NCBI RefSeq assembly: GCF_048544455.1
Contig: NC_133526.1
Location: 8,014,001 to 8,078,000, forward strand
Length of the DNA: 64,000 nucleotides
Source: Silene latifolia
Taxonomy: Eukaryota; Streptophyta; Magnoliopsida; Caryophyllales; Caryophyllaceae
Direction of reading: 5' to 3'
Numbering within the stretch: position 1 is the stretch's first letter; each line of letters starts with the position of its first letter. Of this stretch, positions 23,600-35,147 are shown in pieces. The notes below the pieces were generated by a model that did no database searches, was not told the origin of the DNA, and saw nothing but the letters and a program-made list of their open reading frames with translations. The translations under genes were made by a program, and so were the position numbers.

Positions 23600-24981
23600 T
23601 TCCTCGCTTGACTTTTAAAAGGAATAAAATAAGATTAATCAGCAACAATAATCTATGGTTCCGTATTATTGGTCGTCTTCTCATAATACTGCGAACTTCA
23701 TTTTAACCCACAATAAACCTTATTATTGCACCTAAATAATTTTTAACCCGCTAAATCAGGTTAAAATGTTCATGTGGATCCCAATTTTTACGTAAGAAGC
23801 ATTAATCCCTCCACTAACATCAAACAAACCATAAATCACAAACCACCACTTTACAAACCATCAAGTCACCTCAAAACCATCTACCTCCAGCTAGCAACAA
23901 ACAAGGCCACGACAACCACCCAACGACACCAAATCATCGCCTCTGATCTGCCACCAGGCACACTCCACTCCCAAAACACCAACATCAACCCAACACTATC
24001 CATAACAATTGAGCACCATTCATCAAACAAACACCACCAGTCGCGACCACTTAGAGAAGGCAATGGTCGTGTCGTGCCGTCCCGGGTCCCGACCCGTCGT
24101 GCCTAGCCACAATTTTGGCCCGACCTAGGCACGATCAATAGTGCTATCGGGCCGGTTTGCTTTTTCCCACCCCCACCGCGACCTGCCCCTTGGTCCAGGC
24201 AAAGTCGTGTCAGACTCGTGCCGCCTGTTGTGCTCGGGATATTTTTAATTATTTACCCTAAAAACATCGCGTCAGGCCCATTGTGCCTCGTGCCGGGCCG
24301 GGCTAAGGCGCAATTTTTTTGAAAATTGGGCGTCGCGGCCCGCCTCTTACCCGGTCGTGTCAGACTCGGGCCACCTCGTTTTCTTCAGTGTGTTGTGCCG
24401 AATCCGTGCGCACCCGCCTTGGCCCGGCTCGAAATGCCTACTCTATGCCCACCACTAAGCCTCCGTCGACTTCATAGGCTCGTCCCGAGTTCCTTATTGT
24501 CATTATTTTTTCATACCTTACCCTTCAAAAATAAAAATAAAAATTATTTAATTATGGACGCTACTTCTTATGTTGATCAAATAGGGCTGTACATAAATTA
24601 GACCGGACTAACCCAGACCAACCGGTCCGATCTCCAGCTCAACAGAAATATGATGACCAGCAACGACCCGATTTGGTCCGGTCCGAGGAAAAATAATAAA
24701 CTCAAATTACTATAAGTCTTGCTTGTGAGGTGCGACGATCACACATTTGTGACATCTCACAAAACCCCTCCCACTTGTTTACCTAGCTACTCTCCTACTT
24801 ACCGTCTCTAAGACGTTAAGAGTTTGTGACGGACAAAATAAAAATGTCCGTCACAAGTCACAACAAAGATTTTGTGTTAAAAAAACCGAAGTCCACAACG
24901 ACCTGATAAGGTGTATCTATACTTTCACCAGAAACACTCACCTACGCCATAAGGAATCTATCTCTTGGGTTAAACCTAACA
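23600..24981. other. Upstream region of CSD2 with repeat fragments
   Basis: No gene is seen. A GC-rich stretch at about 24060-24480, with repeated GGGCCGG and CGTGCC words, resembles plant hAT-type non-autonomous repeats. TAGGGCTGTACAT at 24584, followed by GGTCCG-rich sequence, looks like one end of a hAT MITE related to that at 49917. TTGTGACGGAC and its inverted copy GTCCGTCACAA (about 24825-24858) form a hairpin. A promoter for CSD2 must lie here, but I cannot fix a TATA box. Confidence 0.4.
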
Positions 24982-27900
24982 ATGTCAGCCATGGCAGTTC
25001 AAACTTTGCTAACTTCAACCTCATCATCACATCCCTCTGCCCCCCTCTTTTCTTCTCTTCGCTCTTCCTCTATCAATGGCGGCCTTTCTTTCAAAGTCTC
25101 TCAATTCCAATCTGTCTCATTCTCTACTAGTGCTTCTACAAGACCCCTCACCATTGTTGCTGCCACCAAGAAAGCTGTTGCTGTTCTTAAGGGTACCTCC
25201 GTTGTTGAGGGTGTTGTCACTTTAACACAAGAAGATGATGGTATTTTTCTTTTTTCTGGGTTTCAAAATGAGACTTTTTTTATGATTACTTTTAAATTTT
25301 AATCGTAATATATATAGTAGTTGATAGTTGATCCCGCATTTGCTTCATTACCCTTTTCGATGTCGAACATGTTACTTTGACCTGCTTAGATGATGCTATG
25401 ATTCTTAAATCTATTGAAAAATGAAAGTTTTGTGCTAATCTGGTTCAATTCTATTGCTGTGTGAATTGCACAAGTGGATACTTATGTTAATTGTGAACCC
25501 GTCACCCCGTGTAAGGAATATATCTTAAGCCTAGTGGTTGAGACGGAGATGGAGGTACTATGGATAATGAATGATGATAGGTTGAAGCTTTGTTTACACC
25601 CGTCCACTTAAGATTTTGCATTGGCCTTGTGTTTCCTTTGACACCAAAAATTTGTGAGTTTAGTGTTGAGTACCCGTCAACCCAGTGTACGGAAGATATC
25701 TTAAGCCTAGTGGTTGAGACAGAGATGAAGGTACTATGGATAATGAATGATGATAGGTTGAAGCTTTGATTACACCTGTCCACTTTGTATTGGCCTTGTG
25801 TTTCCTTTGACACCAAAAAATTGCGAGTTTAGTGTTGAGTGCCTTCTTATGTTGACAATAGATGATGATATTATGCTTCTATACACTTCTGTTTCTTTTT
25901 CTTTCTTACCAGTGTATAACACTTCATGTAGTTCAAAGGATTTTGATTAGAACACATAGTTGAAAGTTGAAACCCACAATTTCGACATTACCTGCTGTAA
26001 TGTTCTTGCTGTCGCATACTTTTAGTATTATATGCAGTTTTGACTTTTAAGGGCGTTCTCAATCTCACTTCGTACATCATAAATTTATTGTAGAGTTTGC
26101 TACTTTTGATGCTTTTGGAAGTTTGATTGCATTGCATACTTGATTCTTACTTTTTTTTTTTTCATTCCCCTAAAGGTTTATTTATGTTCACTGTAAACTG
26201 TAAAGTCTATACCCTTTCCAAGTTTCATTGCACAAATATACTGTTAAGGGTAGTCTTAGTTATATCTAAAATGTTGCGGTCTTTGGTGGTGGTTCTCATT
26301 TTGGATAATCCATTGAAAGTTGATTTTTTAGATTGTTTTATGCATCGTTATACAACCCTGTTGCTATATTTGTACTTTTCCGCCAACCCTTTATACTTGT
26401 TATCTGCAAATTTCAATTGTTCATGGTAGAACATGGGAAATTAAATCACGAAGAGGATTGTATTGCTTGTTCTTTTGTTAATTAGAAATTAACATATTTT
26501 TCTGGTCATGCATTTTCCAGGTCCAACCACAGTGAAAGTTCGTTTGACAGGGCTTACCCCTGGGAAGCATGGGTTCCACTTGGTCAGTCTCTTTCTTTCT
26601 TTCTTTCTTTCTTTCAGATTTTTATTATGTTATGAGGGCGAAGCATAGTTTTAAATAGTGGTCATCGCACGGATATCCGACTGAGTTATAAGGTTTTTCG
26701 AGTTTACCGTGACTGCATTTTACCGCGGTTTAAGGCGATATTAACCGCATTTACCGAGATTAGGCCGCGACAACCGATAGTGTAACCCAACCCGAGATTT
26801 AATACTATGTGGGAAGCTTGGAATATGACGATGGTTTTCTGACTTGTGTTTTCTGCTGGTGCTGGAACTTAATTAGCATGAGTATGGTGATACAACAAAT
26901 GGGTGCATCTCAACAGGTTTGTATTTCATCAACTTTTTTGACTTATAATGAAAAGCTATTATTTCATGGGGTTGTTTCATTTGATTGTTAAATGTCCTTG
27001 TATTGAATCTGAAATCTAGGTGCACATTTCAATCCAAATAAATTGACACATGGTGCTCCGGAGGATGAAGTCCGGCATGCGGGTGACCTGGGAAACATTG
27101 TTGCTAACACAGATGGTAAAACAATTTTGCAGATTATTTTTAGTTGGATTTAGATTTATTCAAGTTCATTTGCTAATTATTTTACTCTGTGTTGTTGCAC
27201 ATTTCAGGAGTAGCTGAGGCTACCATCATTGATAGTCAGGTATAAATTGATTGACTGTATACACCAGTAAATAATGCGGAATTTGGACTTTCAATTCTAT
27301 GCATATTTTACTGTACTTCGGGGATATTTAAACCTGCACTCCCTGTGGTATACAGATTCCACTCTGTGGGCCAAATTCTGTTGTTGGAAGAGCTTTGGTG
27401 GTTCATGAACTTGAAGATGATCTTGGGAAAGGTATGTTTCGCGTATCAGCTGTTAAAAGGTTGACTGGATGTCTTGTTTATACTAAGGTCAGTTTGGTAT
27501 AATGATATGCCTTGTTTACAGGTGGACATGAACTCAGTCCGACCACAGGAAACGCTGGAGGAAGGTTGGCATGTGGTAAGCAATTTTTCCACATATACTT
27601 TGATTAGTGTCTGAGCAGTACAGCCTGTCAGTCTTTATGAACAATCTTATGTTTTTGCAATATAAGTCTGCCCTTGCTCACCTTTCATGTACTAAATCGC
27701 CTGTTTAAATTGGCAAATAGCATCATGGTGCATCTTGAATTTCAAAAGGTTATGGTTTTCCTTGGTGAAAGTAAAATGTTCAAAAGGTTTAGCTCTTTCT
27801 GGCACTCTGACATGTAGTGAAGCAGTATTCTTCTGGAAATATTTTGAATCTTCTACATATGTATACTTAGTTTCGTGAGCTGCTTGATGCCTTGATCCAT

Positions 27901-29393
27901 CTTTCTGGAAATATTGCTCTGTTAGTCTTTCATCTTTTGTGTGTCAATGGGTGGAGACTTTTTTTTTTAAGTTTTGGAGCATAAAAGTGGATCTATTCAT
28001 CCCTGTTCATTTATGTCCTAAGAATACATTCCTGATGAGTGACCAGACCATCAAAGGTTTTCCACTCGCCCATTATTTAAGCAATGTCCTCCAATTTTTT
28101 TTTATTTTTTTTCCATTCAATTTTGTTATAATCACTTCTTCAATGTAGCCATCATGTTTAATGTTTAAGGAACTTGTTGACGTATACGATTCCTCTGATA
28201 TTTGAGAGAAACCAAATCAGGCACATCTTTCTTTCAAATCTATTAGCTATATTCTTTTTAATATTTGCTCAAGGCCCTTTTTTTTTAATTTTTTTTTTCT
28301 GATACTAAAAGCTTGAATTTAATAAGCGCCATGGGCACACGGAGATGCAAAAATCAAAACTCAGTGAGGCACTCATCAAACTGCTTTGTGCTGCCTTACA
28401 CGCATCTTCTGTGCACTGTTGTGTAGTTTCCACTTTTTTCTAGCTCTTTTATATGCCCTTTCCTTTGTCTTCTTATCACTTCTCTTTTACTTCCTTACAT
28501 GTTAGCCTTCAAAACTTTAAGAAAGCGGTATTGGTGACTGCAAAATTAGTTTGCCTCCTGTGGTCAAGACACAGTCAGGCGCTAGCACCTGACTTAAGTG
28601 CCCCCGGACGCACACGAATTCGCTTGAGCCTTAGGTTGTCGCCATGGGCCTTTGCCGCGTTGGTCCACCACGTACCTTTTAAAACAAAGACTGAAAGAGT
28701 TAATTTTTGTGCGGCCTTGTTTAGATATAGTGGCCCGAAAATCCAGTTGTGTTTCGAAGAAACTAGACATGGTGCTCTTTCTTGATTGAACTAATGGTTT
28801 CTCATCATGAACATCTCTTTTGTCGGTTCTCTTCTTTTGTTGTTACTCTAGTCTCTTCTCAGTATACTCAGTTCTAGAGTCCTTATATTTTGTGTTGGAT
28901 TATAATAGTATAAAGCATATTGACTCACAAAACTGATTATTCTTTTTATTGTGAACTATCCGTCACTCATGCAAGTATCATCATAGTTTTCATCAAGGGT
29001 CCTCTGGGAACAACCCCTTTGTGGTATTAAATTTGGGGGTAAGGTGGTGTACATCAACCCCCTCTTACCCCGCCTTAGGCGGGAGCCCGTAAGGCATACG
29101 GGTAATATTATTATGTGTTTTTCCTTTATTCCGGCAAATATCTAAGCACTGGCCATAAACTCGTTAGAATGTGAGTTTCACTGTGATGATTCCTTGTATC
29201 CTGTTGGTGTTGCTTCGAATTTGGATTTTCAATTAGCTTGGTCGACAATCAAAGTCAAGTCGCTGGAAAATCATTTGAAAATATGATTTCAAAACTTCTG
29301 AAAATTGTTGCGGAGTTATCTAACTGTGATCCCTTATACACTGTTAATGTCTCGACTCTTGATGCAGGTGTTGTCGGTTTGACTCCCCTGTGA
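24982..29393 (+). CDS. CSD2: Chloroplast Cu/Zn superoxide dismutase
   Basis: It dismutates superoxide to hydrogen peroxide and oxygen in the plastid stroma. Exons: 24982-25240, 26521-26582, 26877-26916, 27020-27115, 27208-27239, 27356-27431, 27522-27575 and 29368-29393; all introns are GT/AG and phases agree, giving 214 residues. Residues 1-60 are a Ser-rich transit peptide. The mature protein starts [11 protein letters not shown] and is 154 residues long, as in spinach. Copper ligands are H106, H108, H123 and H180; zinc ligands are H123, H131, H140 and D143. The disulfide is C117-C206 and the active-site arginine is R203. Odd points are C167 in IPLCGPNS, where Thr or Ser is usual, and a C-terminal Leu instead of Val. 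Intron 7 is 1.8 kb and carries a SINE. Exon 4 contains a miR398 target. Confidence 0.96.
25497..25842. repeat. Tandem duplication in CSD2 intron 1
   Basis: Two adjacent copies of about 173 bp (25497-25670 and 25671-25842) share blocks such as CTTAAGCCTAGTGGTTGAGA and GATGATAGGTTGAAGCTTTG. They differ by scattered changes and a short gap near the TTAAGATTTTGC segment. Confidence 0.85.
26587..26616 (+). repeat. TTTC microsatellite at the start of CSD2 intron 2
   Basis: About seven tandem TTTC units begin a few bases after the donor GTCAGT. It is likely length-variable. Confidence 0.85.
27078..27098 (+). promoter_or_regulatory. miR398 target site in CSD2 exon 4
   Basis: TGCGGGTGACCTGGGAAACA encodes part of RHAGDLGN. 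It matches the known miR398 target in the coding sequence of CSD2 genes, which lowers CSD2 mRNA when copper is scarce (established for Arabidopsis). The central GGGTGACCTG pairs fully with miR398. Confidence 0.8.
28993..29120 (+). mobile_element. Au-like SINE 3' portion in CSD2 intron 7
   Basis: The stretch contains CTCTGGGAACAACC, GGGGTAAGGTGGTGTACATC and a CCCCGCCTTAGGCGGGAGCC hairpin, followed by GGGTAATATT. These are the conserved 3' blocks of plant Au-type SINEs. The 5' tRNA-like part was not recognised, so it may be truncated. Confidence 0.6.
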
Positions 29394-29616
29394 TCATCTC
29401 TCTCTGATTCTATCGGCTGATTCTTTTGTAAAAGTCCGCCAGATGTGAGTCAAGAAACTGCATAAACTGATTGTCGAAAGTTTTTTTGTAATCTTATAAA
29501 CCTTGGAGGTATAAGCCTAAAACATGGTTTAATGTGAACCATGAACTTTGGTACTTGGTTGCACTTTCTAAGTTTGTTGAGAATGTTTTTCATTGTGCCA
29601 TTTAGCTTCTTGATTT

Positions 29617-29622
29617 AATAAA
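29617..29622 (+). terminator. Candidate polyadenylation signal of CSD2
   Basis: AATAAA lies 224 bp after the stop codon, in T-rich sequence. It is plausible, but plant signals are loose. Confidence 0.4.
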
Positions 29623-29639
29623 GATGTGATGGTTTCCAT

Positions 29640-31440
29640 GTATTTGGTGAAATTCCGTTTCAGTTGTGTTCGTTTGGTTACCCTCCGTGAATGTGCATAC
29701 ACTTAAGCGTGTGCCGAGAGACTTGAGTTTTTCCTTTATGACTGCAAGATGATTGCTGTTTGATACTCGACCTCTCTGGTATAGATGTAACTCTATCCAA
29801 TGTTTTTAGGACAATAGGACTGACTATTTTGATTAGGCTATATCATCTTGTGTACGAATTAGCTTCTACGGGTAGTGACTATATCATCTTGTATTATGAA
29901 TCGTAAGCTTGGAAAATTCGGAATACACCGATGAACCTAGGTCGTTAGCGGCTACGGGTAGTGACTGACACACTGACTATCAATTTAAGAGTGGTAACTA
30001 GTAAAGCTAATGCCTATAGTACTACAAATTCTTGTTTAAGAGGGTCAATTCCGTCTGAAATAAATAAGACGGGGTTTCAAAACTAGTGTTACATGCAGCT
30101 TATTAACTGATTAACTGGTAAAGCTAATGCCTATGGTGTCACAATGGTAATGGTTCAACTAGTGTTACGGCTTATGGTAACTTGTTTTTCAAAAGTGGTC
30201 ACATCATTTGACTGTAAAATGACCTCAAAATTCTGTCTTATTGTTTCAGATCAAAATACCGCATCTTGAACTCTGAAGGGAGACCAACTCCTATAGTACA
30301 TATTACAAGCAAGGTAGATATTTTTTTGGTGAACACAATAGACAGCACTTGTACACATGCTAAAATAATCCGATTTGTAAATTATACTATGAGATCGTCG
30401 TATGATGCAAACACATAAAAAGTGGCCAATTTTAAAAATAGGCTGCTTTTTTTTGCATAGAATCATCATTGTTTATCATAAAATGATCACTTTTTATCCA
30501 TTGTAGTATATACTACTATACAACAGTACGCACACAGTAACTCGGGAATGAGATTAATACTCTACTTAGATACAAGGAATTCAAAACAAGAATTGCAATA
30601 ACACACACAGTACTAAAAACATCAGTTTCTACCCCATGAAATAATACTAGTTCAATGAACTAACACTTGTAATAATGTCGTGGAATTAAGTGACAAGTTG
30701 TTTTTTTTTTTTTTTTTTTTTTTTGAAGAAAATAGTTCAGAAGAATATTTACACATACCTGCCTAATTAGCTACTACGTGACTGCTACTCATTTTCTGTC
30801 CTCCCTTAACGCGCACTCTAACTCCGTCAACTAACTACCCTTATTAGGTGTCCTAACTAACTAATCACTCCCAAAAACACTAATCACAATACACTACTCC
30901 GTATTAAACAAGCACATCTTAACCGTAAACAATTACATGTAAAATCCATTAGAACAGTTGTGCTAATAATTTAAAACGAGACTGATATCTCGTGTTCAAC
31001 AATTATTACGTCAATTATATTAAAATGGAGATAATTTGTTTTGTAGATTTGGACAAACGACTCATACGGCCCGACTTATATAAATAAATAAGATATCCTA
31101 ACTCATTTTTCATACACGAATAATAAAGTTGGGAATGAAAGAAACGTACACAAGCAAAAAGCCAATAAAGTCTTCTTTCCATCACACAAACTAAAATGAC
31201 ATAAACTAAAATAATAAGTCTTGTTTCAAACGGTCTTGAAATAAAACAGACTAAATATTACCATTTTTTAATAGAATGTAATCATTTAATGACAAAAAAA
31301 TATTATAACTGAAGCTATCACTTTTTACCCAAAAAATAATTGTAACATTTTATCAGACTATATTTAACCCGTCTTATTTCAGACGGGCTAGAATTTGCGA
31401 AACTAAAAAAGGTCGGCCTTTTCAGTTTTCCCTCGACCAA
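29640..31440. other. Intergenic between CSD2 and the zinc finger gene
   Basis: AT-rich, with no gene recognised. The phrase GGTAAAGCTAATGCCTAT (or one base changed) occurs near 30002 and 30118, marking a short direct duplication. A T-run sits at about 30699-30724. Around 31220-31395, GTCTTGTTTCAAACGGTCTT and GTCTTATTTCAGACGGG suggest the ends of a small decayed inverted-repeat element. Confidence 0.4.
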
Positions 31441-31448
31441 TATATATA
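31441..31448 (+). promoter_or_regulatory. TATA box of the zinc finger gene
   Basis: TATATATA lies 96 bp upstream of the start codon, at a plausible distance for a short 5' leader. Confidence 0.55.
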
Positions 31449-31543
31449 CTCCATATACATAGTCACACTTCCTCTTTTATCACTTTTCTTCACACTCCCT
31501 TGATCAAAATATTATTTTAATTAAAATTAAAATTATTATTCTC

Positions 31544-32338
31544 ATGGATTCAATAACGGATGAAGAATTCTACGGCTCAACAAGCTTCACAACCAAAGGA
31601 AGACGAACCAAACGTCGACGCACCGTCACCACCTCGACTCACGGTGCTGAAAATTGGCTAGGCAATATTAGTTATGGTTCTTCATCATCAAATTCAGCTA
31701 CTCCATCCACCGTTGACGATCATGAAATCATGAGCGAGGTGACGACGGAGGAAGAAGACTTGGCCAATTGTCTTATTCTCTTGGCTCAAGGCCTTCAAAA
31801 CAGACGTTCTTTTCTTAGATCGTCTGGCAGTTATAAGAGACCGTCTCTTAGAAAAGTAATTGTGATTGATAATAATGACGTGTATGAGTGTAAGACGTGT
31901 AATAAGACGTTTTCTTCATTTCAAGCACTAGGAGGCCATCGGACTAGCCACAAGAAAATCGTCAAACCAACACCACCGCCACCAACCACACCACCAAAAT
32001 CCGAAGATGGCCAGCAAAATGAGGGTGCAACTAATAAAAGCCGAAGCCTACGTAATATTGATACAGCGAAGATGCACGAGTGTTCGATATGTGGGTCAGA
32101 ATTTCGGTCAGGACAAGCCTTAGGAGGGCACATGAGAAGGCATAGATCATCAGCTGTTGCTCCAACTGTCGTCGTCGCCTCGTCGTCGTCGACGGCTGAG
32201 ATTGATTCGGGTGGGACGAGGAATATTCTGTCATTGGATCTTAACCTTCCAGCTCCTCATGATGAAGATGATCACATGGTAGACACCATGTTTCATGTTA
32301 TTCTTCCTACACCGGCTTTACTGGACTGCCATTATTAA
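31544..32338 (+). CDS. Two-finger C2H2 zinc finger repressor (ZAT type, C1-2i)
   Basis: A single-exon gene of 264 residues, probably a nuclear transcriptional repressor in stress or hormone responses (family inference). The basic stretch KGRRTKRRR (18-26) is a likely nuclear signal and resembles ZAT5. An L-box follows, with EEEDLANCLILL. Finger 1 is residues 114-136 (C-X2-C...QALGGH...H) and finger 2 is 178-200 (C-X2-C...QALGGH...H); both carry the plant-specific QALGGH helix. The EAR repression motif LSLDLNLP is at 229-236. Domain order and lack of introns are typical of this subclass. The start is the first Met after a TATA box. The closest named relative could be ZAT5, but I cannot confirm orthology. 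Confidence 0.93.
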   Translation: MDSITDEEFYGSTSFTTKGRRTKRRRTVTTSTHGAENWLGNISYGSSSSNSATPSTVDDHEIMSEVTTEEEDLANCLILLAQGLQNRRSFLRSSGSYKRPSLRKVIVIDNNDVYECKTCNKTFSSFQALGGHRTSHKKIVKPTPPPPTTPPKSEDGQQNEGATNKSRSLRNIDTAKMHECSICGSEFRSGQALGGHMRRHRSSAVAPTVVVASSSSTAEIDSGGTRNILSLDLNLPAPHDEDDHMVDTMFHVILPTPALLDCHY

Positions 32339-35147
32339 TTTTTTTTTTTTTTTTTTTGTTATTATATATTTTCTTGTGAAATATATTGTTGGTGAAAATA
32401 TAAAAATTGTAATGGGTGGGTTAGATTTTAGTAAATTTTGGATTAAGTTTTACAAGTGGGTAAGTTGGGTAAAAGCATAGGTGTTTGCCTTTCATTCACG
32501 AAAAGTGAGTGATGAGAAGAGCATCTACTAATAATTTCCTACTTTTCATCTAAAAAATCAAGACAAATAAAACCTGACCATTTTACGACGAAATGTAATT
32601 CTTGTCAGTTGCATGATTTGTAATTTAGGATACAAGTCATTCCATTTTTCGTAGATTTTATTTTCTTATTAGCGAAACAAAAATTATGACCTTATTATTA
32701 ATTTTGATTTTTTCTGAGTAATGGTGACACTTTGTACGTGTACGTCAAAATATTTCAATTTTATATTATACGAGTACACTGCCTTTATAATTTAACATTT
32801 GATTTGATTTGGTGTGATTCTAATAACACTATTTGAGACTCATATAAATTTAAAATCAAAATTAACTCCATCTTGCTTAGACATTGCTTGACCGATATTC
32901 TAAAACTCACGGGATTAAAGAGATTCGAATTTAACCTAGCTATTTAAGATTTGGACATATTTTTGTATATAGGAAATTTAATCATATCGTCAAACATACC
33001 ACCTGTACCTAAAATAACCGACCACACTAGCCTACTTTCAAACTGAACTGATATTCGAACTGAACTGATCCAATATATCCGACCCTAACAAACCATTAAC
33101 AAGTTAGTTAGCTCGAAGTAGAGTAATGGGCTCAAAAACGGATAAAATGTTGTTAGCTGAAGAAAAGACGCAGAAATGAAAGCATGAAGTGGGGAGTGGG
33201 CAAGCAAGGGAGGCAGCAACATACACACCACATCCAACACAAAGTCATGGATTTGGTTGTTTTGTGGTTGATGATTGTATAAAGGCTAAATACACTTGCA
33301 CCTTACTTTACTTCTCTTTTTCTCTTTCAGAGACTCTGTTCTTTTCGACTTAATTTTAGCTATTATTCAACTCATTTCAGTTCACTTTAGCTTATTTTAA
33401 CTGTATTTAATTCAGCAATTTTCAATTCAGTTTAGCTCCAATAAACGCTCCATTTAGCTTGCTTCAGTTCAATTTTGCTCAATTCAGTTTAGTTTCAATC
33501 GCCCAAAAGAAGACGGTGCTTTGGAGTATTAATGTATTATTATTAGTTTGTTTTCAATATGGATAGGAAGATTATTTATGAGTTGATAACAAGGGACTTG
33601 CCAAATGCATGCACTCACTTACACTCCTAAGTCCTAACTCACACCCTTTCCGTAACTGCCCTCATATTATGTTCTCATATTTATTTGTTGTTTATAAATA
33701 TGAGAACATTATAAACGAAATCTTATGACATTATTTATCTGTAAATGCGGTTGAGGTTGCATTGAGGTTTGGATGCATTTCATGTTAATCATTGTGGATC
33801 GTCCATCAAATGAGACTTCAAATATTTTCAATCGATTTATCAATCTCTTGAATTTATTTGGCAAAGTCTACTGAGACTCGCACAAATAAATTCTAATAGT
33901 CCTTACATCCGCAAGATCCAAAAGAATACATAAAAATCCATGTTACATAATATTACTATACCTCCAGTTGTATAATAAACATTGTATAATCACTATACAT
34001 TTATCCGAGCTTATGTGTAATTTTTATGAGCTTTTCAAAAGTTTATTTTTTTTTATGTTTAACTATGTGAATTCAGAAACTTAACAGCATAGCTCAGAAT
34101 CTTTAAAACAAAACTCGAAAACTTTAGTACAAAGCTCCTTATCTAAGCCATACAACTAGTGGTATAATCTATTAATTGTGATGTTAAATGAAACTGAACC
34201 ATCTTGTACTAAGAATTTCCAACTGCCTAAAACTGCTTATCCTCAACTTTTCTCCTCTATATCTATTTATTTTATTTTTTTTATTTTATAACAGCTGTAA
34301 ATGAGCTGAACCCGCACAACTGAACTTGGCTCGGTCAAAGTTCAGCTTGAGATCAATGAGGTAGAGTTTGAAGATGGGACTCCAGCAATATTTTCATTAA
34401 CTTGCCTTCACTACGAAAGAAATTGTCTCAACTACTGTGGCAGAATACTCATAAGCCCATGACGGTTGTACCCGTCATCCCTACCGGCCATATTTGCTAC
34501 ATTCAACCCGTCCCATTAGTGGCTAACTGTAATGTGTGGCCGTGATCACGGTGCTAGTAAGGTCGCAGCTGTTCTCAAAAATAGGAGGTATCAAGTTTTC
34601 ATAGTTCGTGTTTTTCAATGCGTTGGGAAAATCCTAAAGCCGAGATTCCATGTGAAGACAGGTATGTATTCACAATCCCAAAATTCAACATACCTTAAAA
34701 AGGCCAGTCGAGAGAGAAGGGTCGTAACAGTGAGGGCCACCCTCAGGGGATGTATCATTATTAAGTCAGGGTAAAATGCACTTAGTCCTAGCTACATTAA
34801 GGCAGTCAGCAAGATTGACTCGCCGTACCCAAAAAGGGTTTACATGTAAGTTATGCAAGACATTCTTGTGAGGCCTGTACTCAGGGCATGACCTGGAACA
34901 ACCTAGTTTGCTCTTTTAAGCATTTTGCTGAAAATGCTAATTGACCTTTTTAGTTTCGAATCAGAAATAAAAAGGCCGAATAAAAAAAATCAGGATTTTG
35001 AGATGGAACTTCTGTGTAATTTGGGAAACAGAACGTACAGAAAGGAAAAAAAATTGATATTAAAGAAAAAGAGAAAAAAAAAAACAATACAGAGTCTTCG
35101 TTAGCAAGACGACATTAGTGTGCTCACCTTAGGAATAAAATACTTGC
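32339..35147. other. Intergenic, no gene recognised
   Basis: A T-run follows the zinc finger stop codon directly. At about 33350-33500, variants of CAGTTCAGTTTAGCT recur as degenerate low-complexity repeats. CACTACGAAAGAAATTG at 34410 resembles a CACTA end, but no partner was found. Open frames here have no recognisable domain. Confidence 0.4.

Noticed and set aside
25502-25816. Repetitive minus-strand frame
   Set aside because: It arises from the tandem duplication in CSD2 intron 1.
34410-35100. Possible CACTA transposon starting CACTACGAAAGAAATTG
   Set aside because: No matching inverted end, target duplication or coding sequence found. One short match is not enough.
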